Shown here: positions 26,231 to 39,580 of the stretch, one piece after another | Numbering within the stretch: the first letter of the stretch is position 1 | Layout: each line of letters starts with the position of its first letter | Assembly (NCBI GenBank): GCA_003389325.1 | Contig: QQVE01000051.1 | Span: 62,001-126,000 of the forward strand | Reading direction: 5' to 3' | Length of the DNA: 64,000 nucleotides | From: Planctomycetota bacterium | GTDB taxonomy: Bacteria > Planctomycetota > Planctomycetia > Pirellulales > PALSA-1355 | Program-made: the position numbers and the translations under genes | Notes under the pieces: model-generated | The model's input: the letters and a program-made list of their open reading frames with translations, nothing else | Database searches by the model: none | Told to the model about the DNA's origin: nothing

Positions 26231-29200
26231 ATGTCCCGCTCGGTTTCTTTGGGTTGTTTGTGCCTGCTCGCCGCCCTCTCCACGACCGGCGCGGTCGCCG
26301 CCGAGGCGACTCCGGCGGGGCAGCTCCCTCTGGGGCGCGACGGCCAGCCGCTGAACCTCGACTTTGAGAAAGGCACGCTCGAGCACTGGGTGGCCGAGGG
26401 CGACGCTTTCGCCAAACAACCGGTTCGCGGCGACACGGTCACCGCGCGCGGACGGGGCATGAAGAGCGAGCACGCCGGGCAGTTTTGGGTGGGCGGCTTT
26501 GAAGTCGCACTGAGCGATGCTCCCCAAGGCACGCTTACTTCGGCTCCCTTTCGCGTGACGCACCCCTGGGCCAGCTTCCGCGTTGCCGGCGGTTCGAACA
26601 ACAATACCCGCGTCGAGTTGGTGCGCGTCGATACGAACAAGGTGATCTTCAAGAGCTCGGGCGACAACACCGAAACGCTCAAGCCCGTGGCCGTCGACCT
26701 GCGCCCGCACATCGGCCGCGACGTGTTCATTCGCCTGGTCGACGCTTCCAGCGGTGGCTGGGGCCACATCAACTTCGACGACTTTAAGGTTCACGCCAAG
26801 AAGCCCGACCTGCCGACGTCGCCCGGCGTGCCTCCGGACGACGAGTATCCCTTTGCCGGCCTTTCTCCCCAGGAAGCGGCCGAAGCCATGGAGGTGCCCC
26901 CGGGCTTCGAGGTGACACTCGGTGCGGGCGAGCCCGACGTGATGCAGCCGATCGCGATGGCCATCGACGACCGCGGCCGCTTGTGGGTGGCCGAGGCATA
27001 CACGTATCCCATTCGCGCCCCCGAAGGCGAAGGCAAGGACCGCATCCTGATCTTCGAGGATGCCGACGGCGACGGGCGACTCGAGAAGCGCAAGGTGTTT
27101 CTCGAAAACCTGAACCTGGTCAGCGGTCTGGAAGTGGGTTTCGGTGGCGTGTGGATCGGCGCGGCACCGCACTTGCTGTTCGTGCCCGATCGCGACGGTG
27201 ACGACGTGCCCGATGGCGAGCCGCAGGTGCTGCTCGACGGCTGGGGCTACCACGACACGCACGAAACGCTGAACGCCTTTATCTGGGGACCCGACGGCTG
27301 GCTATACGGCTGTCACGGCGTGTTCACCCATTCTCTCGTGGGCAAGCCCGGCACACCCGAGGACGACCGCACGCGGATCAACGCGGGCATCTGGCGCTAC
27401 CACCCCACGCGGCACGAGTTCGAAGTGTTCGCCCACGGCACGAGCAATCCCTGGGGGGTCGACTTCAACGACTACGGCCAGGCCTTTTGCACGGCCTGCG
27501 TGATTCCGCACCTGTATCACATCATTCAAGGCGGCCGTTACCAGCGTCAGGCCGGCGTGCACTTCAACCGCCACACCTACGACGACATCAAGACCATCGC
27601 TGTGCATCGCCACTGGATCGGCAACACGCCCCACTCGGGCAACAACCGCTCCGACGCCGCCGGCGGCGGGCACGCGCATGCCGGCGCGATGGTCTATCTC
27701 GGCGGCACCTGGCCGGCGAGGTACCGGAACCAAATCTTCATGAACAACATCCATGGCCAACGCCTCAACGAGGATCTGCTGCTGCCCAAGGGCTCGGGCT
27801 ACTCGGGCGACCGGGCGCCCGACTTCTGCATGGCCCGCGATCGCTGGTCGCAGATCATTAACCTGCAATACGGGCCCGACGGCCAGATGTGGATGATCGA
27901 CTGGTACGACAAGAATGCCTGCCACCATCGTGACACCGATATCCACGACCGCTCCAACGGGCGGATCTTCAAGGTGTCGTACACGTCGGGGGACAAGCAG
28001 CCGTCTGCATCGCCGGACTTGAAAAAGCTCTCCGACGACGAACTGGTCGACCTGCAGCTCCACCAGAACGATTGGTACGTGCGTCATGCCCGTCGCATTC
28101 TGCAGGAGCGCGGCCCAAACCCGGCCGTGCATGCCAAGCTGGCCGAGATGGCCCAGTCCCATGCGCTAGAAACCCGCCGGCTGCGGGCCGTTTGGGCGCT
28201 GCACGTCACCGGCGGTCTCGACGAGAAGCTGGGCCTCGCGCTGCTCGAAAACGACTATCCGCACGTCCGCGCTTGGACGATTCAGTTGCTCGGCGAGGGT
28301 GGTGCGTGGTCACCTGCCGTGCTGGAGCGGCTCGTGGAGATGAGCAAGCGCGATCCCTCACCCGTCGTGCGGCTGTATCTCAGCTCGGCCGCGCAACGGT
28401 TGCCGCTGGAACAACGATGGAACCTACTGCCGGGTCTGCTCGCGCGCAGCGAGGACAACGGCGACCACAATCTGCCATTAATGCACTGGTACGCTGCCGA
28501 ACCGCTCGCCGAGGTCGACGCAGCTCGGGCGTTGAAGCTCGCCGCCGACGGCAGATTTCCGCTGGTGCAAGCATACATGGCTCGCCGCGTGGCCAAGATC
28601 GGCACGCCCGAGGCACTAGAAGCGGTCGTGGCCGCGCTCCGCACTGCCAAGAAGCCCGATTTGCAGCTTCGCTACCTGAGCGCCATCGCCGAAGGGCTCA
28701 AAGGTCGCCGCCACGTGCCGATGCCCAAGAGCTGGAAAGACGTGTCCGCGTCACTGGTGGGCAGCACGAACGACGACGTCAACGCGCAGGCCACGGCCCT
28801 GGCGCTAAAGTTCGGCGACCCGGCGGCACTCGCCAAGCTACGCGACGTTCTGGTAAACCGCGACAAACCGCTGGCCGAGCGGAACGGTGCGCTTGATGCC
28901 CTGCTGGCGGCGCGCGATCCCGAACTGCCAGAAACGCTGCACGCGCTGATTGACGAGCGCGTGCTGCGGGGCTCCGTGCTGCGCGGCCTGGCGGCTTACG
29001 ACCACGACCGCACGCCCGGCGTCATTCTCGAGGCCTACCCCGAGATGGACCTGAGCGACAAGCGCGACGCGCTCAACACGCTGGCCTCGCGCGTTGCCTA
29101 TGCCACCGCGCTGTTGGATGCCGTGGGCGACGAGAAGGTCGCGCCTGGTGACTTGTCCGCCGACGTGATTCGCCAGTTGCGCAACCACAAGAACAAAGCG

Positions 29201-30280
29201 CTCGACGAGCGGATTGCCAAGTATTGGGGCACGGTACGTGAATCGACGGCGGAAAAAGCGAAATTGATCGCCGAGTACACGAAGCTTGCCGGGAAAAAGG
29301 ATCCGCGCCGCGACGTCTCGCTCGGCCGGGCCGTCTTTGCCAAGACGTGCGCCCAATGCCATACGCTGTTCGGCGCCGGTGGCAAGATCGGCCCCGAGTT
29401 GACCGGCTCGAACCGCGCGAACCTCGAGTACATTCTGTCCAACATCCTCGATCCATCGGCGGTGCTGGCCAAGGAGTACCAACCCCACGTCATCGTCACC
29501 GCCGATGGCCGCGTGATCACGGGGCTGGTGAAGTCGCAGGACGACGACGCGCTGACCGTGCAAACCGCCAACGAGCTGGTGGTCTTGCCGCGCGATGAGA
29601 TCGACGAGATGCAGCCCAGCAAGCTCTCGATGATGCCCGACGACCTGCTGAAGCAATTATCCCACGTCGAGGTGCGTTCGCTGATTGCCTACCTGGCCTC
29701 GCCGGCCCAGGTGCCGATGCTGGCCACGGCCGACAACGTTAAGACGCTCTTCAACGGCCAGGACCTTTCGGGCTGGAGCGGAAACGAGTCGCTATGGAGC
29801 GTCGAAGACGGCCAAATTGTCGGCCGCACCTCGGGACTGAAGCAAAACGAGTTTCTCAAGAGCGACCTGGTGCTGGGCGACTTCCGTCTCCGTTGCCAGG
29901 TGCAACTGGTCGACAACCGCGGCAACAGCGGCATCCAGTTCCGCAGCGAAGTGCTGCCCGATGGACTGGTCAAGGGCTACCAGGCCGACATCGGCGCCGG
30001 CTGGTGGGGCAAGCTGTACGAAGAACACGGCCGAGCCCTGCTATGGGACAAGAGCGGCGAGTCGCACGTGCAGCCCGGCTGGAACACCTACGAAATCCTG
30101 GCCGTGGGCGACAAGATCCAGACCTGGATCAACGGCGAGCTATGCGTCGACCTGGTCGATCCCGTGGGCGCCAAGCGGGGCATTTTGGCGCTGCAACTGC
30201 ACTCGGGCGGTCCCACCGAGGTGCGATTCAAGGATTTTGACGTCAAGTTGGTGCCGGCGGCCGAGCTGACCAAGAAATAG
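26231..30280 (+). CDS. Secreted PVC-type dehydrogenase: propeller, HEAT, cytochrome c, DUF1080
   Basis: A 1349-residue exported protein (signal peptide residues 1-24). Domains in order: a jelly-roll-like segment at about 30-190; a sorbosone-dehydrogenase/PVC-type beta-propeller at about 210-590 (VPPGFEVTLGAGEPDV, then MAIDDRGRLWVAEAYTYP); HEAT-like repeats at about 600-1010; a cytochrome c site CAQCH near residue 1040 with the PVC haem-domain block GGKIGPELTGSNR; and a C-terminal DUF1080 (3-keto-disaccharide hydrolase/LamG-like) from VKTLFNGQDLSGW at about 1170 to the end. It probably oxidises sugars or cleaves keto-sugars outside the cell and passes electrons to the haem. This multi-domain fusion is a hallmark of Planctomycetes and Verrucomicrobia. 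Confidence 0.95.
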   Translation: MSRSVSLGCLCLLAALSTTGAVAAEATPAGQLPLGRDGQPLNLDFEKGTLEHWVAEGDAFAKQPVRGDTVTARGRGMKSEHAGQFWVGGFEVALSDAPQGTLTSAPFRVTHPWASFRVAGGSNNNTRVELVRVDTNKVIFKSSGDNTETLKPVAVDLRPHIGRDVFIRLVDASSGGWGHINFDDFKVHAKKPDLPTSPGVPPDDEYPFAGLSPQEAAEAMEVPPGFEVTLGAGEPDVMQPIAMAIDDRGRLWVAEAYTYPIRAPEGEGKDRILIFEDADGDGRLEKRKVFLENLNLVSGLEVGFGGVWIGAAPHLLFVPDRDGDDVPDGEPQVLLDGWGYHDTHETLNAFIWGPDGWLYGCHGVFTHSLVGKPGTPEDDRTRINAGIWRYHPTRHEFEVFAHGTSNPWGVDFNDYGQAFCTACVIPHLYHIIQGGRYQRQAGVHFNRHTYDDIKTIAVHRHWIGNTPHSGNNRSDAAGGGHAHAGAMVYLGGTWPARYRNQIFMNNIHGQRLNEDLLLPKGSGYSGDRAPDFCMARDRWSQIINLQYGPDGQMWMIDWYDKNACHHRDTDIHDRSNGRIFKVSYTSGDKQPSASPDLKKLSDDELVDLQLHQNDWYVRHARRILQERGPNPAVHAKLAEMAQSHALETRRLRAVWALHVTGGLDEKLGLALLENDYPHVRAWTIQLLGEGGAWSPAVLERLVEMSKRDPSPVVRLYLSSAAQRLPLEQRWNLLPGLLARSEDNGDHNLPLMHWYAAEPLAEVDAARALKLAADGRFPLVQAYMARRVAKIGTPEALEAVVAALRTAKKPDLQLRYLSAIAEGLKGRRHVPMPKSWKDVSASLVGSTNDDVNAQATALALKFGDPAALAKLRDVLVNRDKPLAERNGALDALLAARDPELPETLHALIDERVLRGSVLRGLAAYDHDRTPGVILEAYPEMDLSDKRDALNTLASRVAYATALLDAVGDEKVAPGDLSADVIRQLRNHKNKALDERIAKYWGTVRESTAEKAKLIAEYTKLAGKKDPRRDVSLGRAVFAKTCAQCHTLFGAGGKIGPELTGSNRANLEYILSNILDPSAVLAKEYQPHVIVTADGRVITGLVKSQDDDALTVQTANELVVLPRDEIDEMQPSKLSMMPDDLLKQLSHVEVRSLIAYLASPAQVPMLATADNVKTLFNGQDLSGWSGNESLWSVEDGQIVGRTSGLKQNEFLKSDLVLGDFRLRCQVQLVDNRGNSGIQFRSEVLPDGLVKGYQADIGAGWWGKLYEEHGRALLWDKSGESHVQPGWNTYEILAVGDKIQTWINGELCVDLVDPVGAKRGILALQLHSGGPTEVRFKDFDVKLVPAAELTKK

Positions 30281-30341
30281 CAGCGTCGTCGCCGACTTTG
30301 TACTCACTCCCTCGACCGCACCTTTTGGAGGACTCTCCACA

Positions 30342-31376
30342 ATGACTCCGGGTACGCGCGCTCTAACGGCCGCCCTGCTCTCGACCTTGATGCTGTCGGC
30401 TGCCGCTGCCGAAACACCGCCGCAACTGGCTCGCTGGCTCGGTCCGCAGCAGTGGGAGAAAGACACTCCAGGGCCGATCGTTCAACTCGGCGAAGAGGGC
30501 ACGTTTGACGATACGCACATTTTCGCCCCCGCCGTCGCCCTGGAAGACGGCGCGTATCAGCTTTGGTACTGCGGGTCACGCGGAACGCGCCATACGCGCG
30601 TCTTTCGCTTGGGCCTGGCCACGAGTTTTAATGGTAAGCAGTTTGAGAAGTATGCCCACAACCCGGTGCTGGCGTTTGCCGACGGCAAGCGTTCCGTGCT
30701 GACTCCCGGGCTGCTGCGAAACGCCGACGGCAGCGTGCTGCGCGAAGATGCCAAACTGCGGATGTGGTTCAGCGCCACGGCATTCGGCGAGACCGAACTG
30801 CACACGCTGCACCAGTCGACCAGCAGCGACGGCATTCATTGGGCCAAGCCTTCGCCACCGCAACTCGAACACGTGTACTGCCCCACCGTGCTCAAGAGCG
30901 ACGACGGCTATCAACTCTGGTACGTCGACGTCGCAACGCGTCCCTGGAAGATTCGCTATGCCACCAGCGGTGACGGCCGCGCGTGGGACGTTCGTGCCGA
31001 GCCGGTGCTCGACTTCACGCAGGATTGGGAATCGGGCATCTTAGTGTATCCCTGCGTGCTCCAGGCCGACGGCGTGTATCTGATGTGGTACGGCAGCTAC
31101 CAGGCCGACGTGAAGCAGACGACGGCCATCGGCTTTGCGGCCAGCCTCGATGGGATCACGTGGCACAAGCATGCGCAAAACCCCGTGCTGCGCCCTTCCC
31201 CCGATCGGGCCTGGGAATCGAACTATGTCACCAGCGGATGCGTGCTGCGAATGGCCGACGGCAGCTTCCGCTATTGGTACGCCAGCCGCAAAGCGCCGCC
31301 GTTTACGAACCTCTATTTCGCCATCAACACGGCCCGCTGGACTGGTCCACCGCCCGAGGATGCAACGGCGCCATAG
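30342..31376 (+). CDS. Secreted five-bladed propeller protein, glycoside hydrolase-like (GH43/32/130 fold)
   Basis: A 344-residue protein with a signal peptide (residues 1-22) and repeated blades containing W-Y and SxDGxxW patterns (YQLWYCGSR, SSDGIHWAKPS, YQLWYVDVA, YLMWYGSYQ, SLDGITWHKH). These mark the five-bladed beta-propeller of GH32/43/62/130-type enzymes. Acidic residues in DTHIFAPAVA (start) and later blades could be catalytic, but the family cannot be fixed. GGAGG lies 9 bases ahead of the ATG. It follows the PVC fusion by 61 bp, so the two may act on the same polysaccharide. Confidence 0.85.
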   Translation: MTPGTRALTAALLSTLMLSAAAAETPPQLARWLGPQQWEKDTPGPIVQLGEEGTFDDTHIFAPAVALEDGAYQLWYCGSRGTRHTRVFRLGLATSFNGKQFEKYAHNPVLAFADGKRSVLTPGLLRNADGSVLREDAKLRMWFSATAFGETELHTLHQSTSSDGIHWAKPSPPQLEHVYCPTVLKSDDGYQLWYVDVATRPWKIRYATSGDGRAWDVRAEPVLDFTQDWESGILVYPCVLQADGVYLMWYGSYQADVKQTTAIGFAASLDGITWHKHAQNPVLRPSPDRAWESNYVTSGCVLRMADGSFRYWYASRKAPPFTNLYFAINTARWTGPPPEDATAP

Positions 31377-31508
31377 TTGCCGCCTTCCGCGCTCGTAGGT
31401 GCACGCTGCCGCTGAGTCTTCGGCCGGGTTCAACGTGCGGCCGCCGTTCGCGGACCGTACGTTCCTTCCCGAAACCTGGTCGCCAGGCACTACGAATGCT
31501 CGGCCGGT

Positions 31509-32864
31509 TCAGATCTCGACCAGCATCCGCATCGGCTCCTCGACGACTTCCTTGATGCGCTTGAGAAAGGTCACGGCGCCCTGCCCGTCGACGATACGGT
31601 GGTCGTACGTCAGGGCCACGTACATCATGGGGCGAATCACGACCTGGCCTTCGCGGGCCACGGGTCGATCCTGGATGGCGTGCAGCCCGAGAATGCCGCT
31701 CTGCGGCGGGTTCACAATCGGCGTGGATAGCATCGACCCGTAGATGCCTCCGTTGGAAATCGTGAACGTGCCGCCCTGCAGTTCGGCCAACTCGAGTTGG
31801 TTGTTTCTGGCCCGCTCGGCCAGATCGGCAATCGTCAGTTCGATCTCGGCGAAGCTCATCCGGTCGGCATCGCGCAGCACGGGCACGACAAGCCCCTTGC
31901 CTCCCCCCACGGCGATGCCGATGTCGAAATAGTTGAAGTAGGCGATGTCGCTTTCGCGCACTTCGGCGTTGACCTGCGGCACGTGCTTCAAGGCGTCGAT
32001 CACTGCCTTGACGAAAAACGACATGAATCCGAGCTTAATGCCGTAACGTTCCTGAAACAGTTTCTTGTGCTCGTTGCGCAGCTCGATCACAGCCGACATG
32101 TCGATCTCGTTGAACGTCGTCAGCAGCGCGGCGGTCTGCTGCGCCTCGACCAACCGCTGGGCAATCCGACGGCGGATGGGGCTCATCGGCACGATCTCTT
32201 CCTCGCGCCCCTCGCGCGGCCGCTGCCGGGGTCGTTGGCCGTTGCTCGCCACCGGGCGGGGAACGTCCGTACTGATCAGCAGGCCTTCCTCATTTCCGCT
32301 GCCATCGTCTTCTTCGAGTTCCTCGGACAAGTGCAAGCCGATCCGGTCGGCGGCGGGGCTCTTCTCGTGGTCGTCTTTTTCGCGGCGGGGTTCCGACTTG
32401 CGGCCGCGCGGCTGAATGATGCGGGGCGCGGGCGTCCGCCCGCGCCGGGGCGGCTTGGCCTGGGGCTGGCGAATCGATTCGGCGGCTTGCGCGTGGGCGG
32501 CGGCCGCGGCCTCTTCGTCCTCGGATTCTCCCGCCGGTTCCTCCTCGGGTTCTTCCTGCGGCTGGTCGTCCTCGGTTGCCGCTTGCTCTTTGGCTTGCTG
32601 CTTACGGGCCGGCGCCGCCCCGCCCTCGCCGGGCTCAATATGGCCGATCACGTCCCCCACGGCGACGGTATCGCCGCTTTGCTTGAGGATCTTCGCCACG
32701 GTGCCTGAGGCAGGTGCGGGAATTTCCAGCGTGGCCTTGTCGGATTCGACTTCGACCAGATTGTCGTCCTTCTCGACGTGGTCGCCTTCGTCGACGAGCC
32801 ACTTGCCGATCTGAACCTCGGTGATCGATTCGCCGACGGCGGGAACTTTCAGTTCAACAGTCAT
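31509..32864 (-). CDS. sucB: 2-oxoglutarate dehydrogenase E2, dihydrolipoyl succinyltransferase
   Basis: A 451-residue E2 protein. The lipoyl domain (1-76) carries the lipoylated lysine in ESDKATLEI (K43). The catalytic domain (about 225-451) ends with the active-site [12 protein letters not shown]. Between them lies a long linker (about 80-225), rich in Glu, Arg, Pro and Ala, in which I see no peripheral-subunit-binding domain (the usual SPAVRKLA and G-x-G-x-G-R pattern is absent). It follows sucA by 55 bp on the same strand. It transfers the succinyl group to CoA in the TCA cycle. Confidence 0.95.
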   Translation of the reverse strand: MTVELKVPAVGESITEVQIGKWLVDEGDHVEKDDNLVEVESDKATLEIPAPASGTVAKILKQSGDTVAVGDVIGHIEPGEGGAAPARKQQAKEQAATEDDQPQEEPEEEPAGESEDEEAAAAAHAQAAESIRQPQAKPPRRGRTPAPRIIQPRGRKSEPRREKDDHEKSPAADRIGLHLSEELEEDDGSGNEEGLLISTDVPRPVASNGQRPRQRPREGREEEIVPMSPIRRRIAQRLVEAQQTAALLTTFNEIDMSAVIELRNEHKKLFQERYGIKLGFMSFFVKAVIDALKHVPQVNAEVRESDIAYFNYFDIGIAVGGGKGLVVPVLRDADRMSFAEIELTIADLAERARNNQLELAELQGGTFTISNGGIYGSMLSTPIVNPPQSGILGLHAIQDRPVAREGQVVIRPMMYVALTYDHRIVDGQGAVTFLKRIKEVVEEPMRMLVEI

Positions 32865-32919
32865 GGTAGCCTTTCGCGGGGCAAAGCGCCGGCTGGCGCA
32901 GCCCTCTTGCCTCTCTCGT

Positions 32920-35730
<2,811 letters not shown>

Positions 35731-36083
35731 GGGGATCAAGCGCTAGACGGAGTGCATCGCACTGCAATTGTAGGTTCTCCCGTCCAGCGGGTCCGGGTAA
35801 GCACGGTTTGGGCGAATGCGCCCCTTGGAGGGAGGGCAACGGCAACCGAGTGGACACGCCGCAATTGAGCGCAACCAGACTCATTGTAGCGGTCGTCCCT
35901 GCCGCGGAACCCCCGCCCTCGCCGCGATTTGCCCTGCAAACGCGGCAGTCACAGCCCGAGCGGGCCAGGCAGGTCATTCTCCCGGTGCGACAATTGGCAT
36001 ATCATGAACTACAGATTCTCCTTTCCAACAGCAGACTTGCGCCGTCGGCGGCCACTAGGGTCGCGGCGACGGCGAACTAACCC
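35731..36083. other. Divergent intergenic region upstream of sucA and the zinc-ribbon gene
   Basis: About 350 bp. On the minus strand TACAAT (35772-35767) with a weak CGGACC 17 bp upstream lies 37 bases before sucA and may be its promoter. On the plus strand nothing clear was found. Open frames here lack domains. Confidence 0.35.
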
Positions 36084-36545
36084 ATGAACGTCACTTATAG
36101 TTGTGCCCAGTGTGGCCGGACCGTGCGGGCCGACGTTGCGCCGGACGCCGACTCGTTGGCATGTCCGCAGTGCCAGGCCGAAGTCGCTTTGCCCGCCGAT
36201 GCACTTTCCGGAGGGCAGTTGAACCGTTGCCTAATCTGCCCCAGCACCGATCTGTTCGTGCGAAAGGCATTTCCGCAGCGGTTGGGCGTCACCATCGTCG
36301 CCGTGGGCATCTTGGCGAGCTGCGTCACCTGGTACTTCGCCGAAGTGGTGGCCACGTTCGCCATTCTGTTCGCGACCGCCCTGGTCGACGTGGTGCTGTA
36401 CCTGATCGTGCCCGATGCGCTGATGTGCTACCGCTGCGGTGCTTTGTACCGGCGGACTGAAGGCACCGGCGACCACGGCCCCTTCAACCTGGAGACTCAC
36501 GAGCGCCACCGGCAACAGGCGGCCCGGATGGCCGGCCAAGAGTAG
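36084..36545 (+). CDS. Zinc-ribbon membrane protein, unknown function
   Basis: A 153-residue protein. Residues 7-10 (CAQC) and 28-31 (CPQC) form an N-terminal zinc ribbon like those of the MJ0042 type; another CxxC (CLIC) and a C-terminal CYRC could make a second metal site. Two adjacent membrane helices are predicted at about 66-84 and 86-110. The C-terminus is polar and His-rich. Function unknown; the layout resembles the protein at 1280. Confidence 0.75.
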   Translation: MNVTYSCAQCGRTVRADVAPDADSLACPQCQAEVALPADALSGGQLNRCLICPSTDLFVRKAFPQRLGVTIVAVGILASCVTWYFAEVVATFAILFATALVDVVLYLIVPDALMCYRCGALYRRTEGTGDHGPFNLETHERHRQQAARMAGQE

Positions 36546-36613
36546 CAGGCATTGGCATCGCGTCTCCGGCAGTCTCAACCGGCCGCGCCGCCTCGTTGGC
36601 GGCACGATAGTTT

Positions 36614-39580
36614 ATGGACCCAGAGCGGCAACGAATCCAGGACGATCTGCGGGGACTCGTCAAGGGCGATGTGCGCTGTGACGACGTCTTTGTGCATCTC
36701 TACGCGACCGACGCCAGCATTTACGAGATCCCGCCGCTGGCCGTCGTGCGGCCGCGCAATCTGACCGACGTTGTCGCGGTGGTCGAATACGCGGCCGAAA
36801 ACGACCTGGCGATCCACCCCCGTGGGGCTGGCACCGGGCTGGCCGGCGAATCGCTCGGCCGCGGCATCATGCTCGACTTTTCGCGCTACATGCGCCGCGT
36901 TCTCGAGACCGACGACCGCACCGTGCGCGTCCAGCCGGGGATCCCTCACGCTCAACTCAACGAGCATCTTCGCGCCCGCGGACGCCAGTTCGGGCCCGAC
37001 CCGGCCATGAGCGATGTGACCACCATGGGCAGCGTCGTCGCCGTCGACTCCGGCGGCAGTCGTTGGCTGAAATACGGCTCTGCCCGGCGCAACGTGATTT
37101 CCCTCGAGATCGTGTTGGCAGACGGCGACGTGTTGCACGTGGGGCGCGAGCCGCTCATGGGGCATCGCGATCCCGAGTCGCCTAAGGCGCATCTCGTCAC
37201 GACGCTCGCCGACCTGCTGCGCCGCAACGCCGACATCATCGCCGAGCACCAGCCTCAGTCGGCGGTGAATCGCTCGGGTTATCACCTCGATATTCTCTCT
37301 CAGGACACGCTCGACCTGGCGGGCTTGCTGTCCGGTTCGGAAGGCACGCTGGCGGTGATCACCGAGGCCACGCTGGCGACGCACCCCTTGCCCAAGCATC
37401 GCGGCGTGGCGCTGTTGTTGTTCGATCGCCTGGAAAGCGCCGCCCGCGCCGTGATGGAGATTTTGCCCTTCGAGCCGAGCGCCTGCGATCTGATGGATCG
37501 CCGGCACTTGAGCCTGGCTCGCGAGAGTACGGTGCAATTCGATCTGCTGATTCCCTCCGAGACGGAAGCGGCCTTGCTGGTCGAACAGGAGGGAGACACG
37601 TTGGTGGAAGTCAGCGACAAGCTGGCTCAGGTCGTCGAACGGGTGCGACGCAAGAAGCGTCTGGCTTTCCATGCGATCCAGGCCCAGGACCGCGAAGAAG
37701 TGGAGCTGTATTGGGGCCTGGCGCGCAAGGTCGTGCCCACGCTGCACCGCATGAAAGGTTCGACGCGTCCCCTGCCTTTCATCGAAGACATGGCCGTGCC
37801 ACCGCGCGCGCTGCCCGACTTTCTGGTGCAGATGCAGAACGTGCTCAAGCAGCACCAGGTCACGGCCTCGCTATTCGGCCACGCCGGGCACGGACAGTTG
37901 CACCTGCGTCCGCTGCTCGATTTGTCGAAGCCCGACGACGTGGCCCGAATGAGCCGGCTGGCAGCGGACCTCTACGGCGAAGTGATCGACGCGGGCGGCA
38001 CCATCAGCGGCGAACACGCCGACGGCCTGAGCCGCACCGGTTTCATCCGCCGCCAATACGGTCCCCTGGCCGACGTCTTTCGTCGCGTCAAGCGCGTGTT
38101 CGATCCTCAAAACATCCTCAACCCGGGAAAGATTGTCGGCAGCTCGCCGGACCTTTTGACCAACGATCTGCGGCGTCTGACCGTGCCGCCACCTCCGCCG
38201 AAGACCGAAAGCGACGACGAGCCCCAGCAAGCCGATCCGGCCGCGCCGCAGACCTGGCAGTTGAGCTGGTCGAGCGACGAGATCGCGCTGGCGGCCCGCA
38301 ACTGCAATGGCTGCGGGGCCTGCCGTTCGCAAATGGACGACGTGCGGATGTGCCCCATCTTCCGCTTCGCCCCGGCCGAGGAGAGCTCTCCTCGCGCCAA
38401 GGCCAACTTAATGCGGAGCATCCTCACCGGGGGGCTGCCGCTGACGACGCTGACGACAGACGAATACAAGGACGTTACCGACCTGTGCGTGAATTGCCAC
38501 ATGTGCCGCCTGGAGTGCCCGGCCACGGTGGATATTCCCAAACTGATGATGGAGGGCAAAGGCTCCTACGTGCAGATCAACGGACTCTCGTCCTCCGACT
38601 GGCTGATGTCGCGCATTGACCGACTGAGTTCGTTCGCGGGCCGCTTTCCGCGATTGGCCAACCTGGCCATCACCAACGGCGTGGCGCGTTGGCTGATGGA
38701 AAAGACTCTGGGGATCGCTCAAGGCCGCAAGTTACCCCGTCTGGCTCGGCGCAATTTCTTGAAGGTCGCCGCCAAACGCCGGCTGACGCGCCCCACGCGT
38801 CGCGACGTCTCCAAGGTGCTCTATTTCGTCGACACGTACGCCAACCATCACGATCCGCAGTTGGCCGAGGCCTTCGTCTCGGTGCTCGAACACAACGCGG
38901 TGGCCGTGTACGTGCACCCGGCGCAACAATCGTCGGGAATGCCCATGATCTCGCTCGGCGCGCTGGCAGCGGCCCGCGAACTGGCGACGCATAATGTGGC
39001 GCTGCTGGCCGAGGCCGTGCGGCAGGGCTACCACGTCGTGGCTACCGAGCCCTCGGCGGCCCTGGCGTTGACGCACGAATATCCCAAATTGCTGGACGAC
39101 GACGATGCCCGGCTCGTGGCGGCCAACACAAGCGAGGCCTGCGCTTACCTGTGGCGTTTGCACCAGGCGGGCAAGCTGCAACTCGACTTGCACCCCATCA
39201 ACGGCGTGCTCGGCTACCACATGCCGTGCCACGTGCGGGCAATGCAAACGGGTGCTCCCGGCGAAAACCTTCTGAGACTGATCCCTGGACTCGTGGTCGA
39301 GCGCACCGAGAATAGCTGCTCCGGGATGGCCGGCACGTTTGGGCTGAAGCGCGAAAACTACCGAGCCAGCCTTCGCGCGGGACGCGCCTTGATCGGAAGT
39401 CTGCGCAGCCCGCGCTTGCAGGCCGGCACAACCGAGTGCAGCGCGTGTAAAATCCAAATGGAGCAGGGAGCCGGCAAGCCCACGATTCACCCGGTAAAGC
39501 TGCTGGCACTGGCCTACGGCCTGATGCCGGAAGTGGCGGAATTGCTCAGCGTACAGGTCGAAGAATTGGTGGTGACATGA
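36614..39580 (+). CDS. FAD-binding and (Fe-S)-binding dehydrogenase, GlcD-GlcF fusion
   Basis: A 988-residue fusion. The FAD_binding_4 domain (about 38-200) includes IHPRGAGTGLAGESLG; the FAD-oxidase C-terminal domain (about 260-505) ends with FDPQNILNPGKIV. Two 4Fe-4S clusters follow: CNGCGACRSQ with MCP at about 565-585, and CVNCHMCRLECP at about 625-636. The C-terminal part resembles GlcF/CCG-type cysteine-rich domains (PCHVRAM, then SCSGMAGTFG). Fusions of this kind oxidise 2-hydroxy acids such as D-lactate or glycolate and reduce a quinone or cytochrome. The start ATG has no strong ribosome binding site. It overlaps moaD by ATGA. Confidence 0.94.
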   Translation: MDPERQRIQDDLRGLVKGDVRCDDVFVHLYATDASIYEIPPLAVVRPRNLTDVVAVVEYAAENDLAIHPRGAGTGLAGESLGRGIMLDFSRYMRRVLETDDRTVRVQPGIPHAQLNEHLRARGRQFGPDPAMSDVTTMGSVVAVDSGGSRWLKYGSARRNVISLEIVLADGDVLHVGREPLMGHRDPESPKAHLVTTLADLLRRNADIIAEHQPQSAVNRSGYHLDILSQDTLDLAGLLSGSEGTLAVITEATLATHPLPKHRGVALLLFDRLESAARAVMEILPFEPSACDLMDRRHLSLARESTVQFDLLIPSETEAALLVEQEGDTLVEVSDKLAQVVERVRRKKRLAFHAIQAQDREEVELYWGLARKVVPTLHRMKGSTRPLPFIEDMAVPPRALPDFLVQMQNVLKQHQVTASLFGHAGHGQLHLRPLLDLSKPDDVARMSRLAADLYGEVIDAGGTISGEHADGLSRTGFIRRQYGPLADVFRRVKRVFDPQNILNPGKIVGSSPDLLTNDLRRLTVPPPPPKTESDDEPQQADPAAPQTWQLSWSSDEIALAARNCNGCGACRSQMDDVRMCPIFRFAPAEESSPRAKANLMRSILTGGLPLTTLTTDEYKDVTDLCVNCHMCRLECPATVDIPKLMMEGKGSYVQINGLSSSDWLMSRIDRLSSFAGRFPRLANLAITNGVARWLMEKTLGIAQGRKLPRLARRNFLKVAAKRRLTRPTRRDVSKVLYFVDTYANHHDPQLAEAFVSVLEHNAVAVYVHPAQQSSGMPMISLGALAAARELATHNVALLAEAVRQGYHVVATEPSAALALTHEYPKLLDDDDARLVAANTSEACAYLWRLHQAGKLQLDLHPINGVLGYHMPCHVRAMQTGAPGENLLRLIPGLVVERTENSCSGMAGTFGLKRENYRASLRAGRALIGSLRSPRLQAGTTECSACKIQMEQGAGKPTIHPVKLLALAYGLMPEVAELLSVQVEELVVT

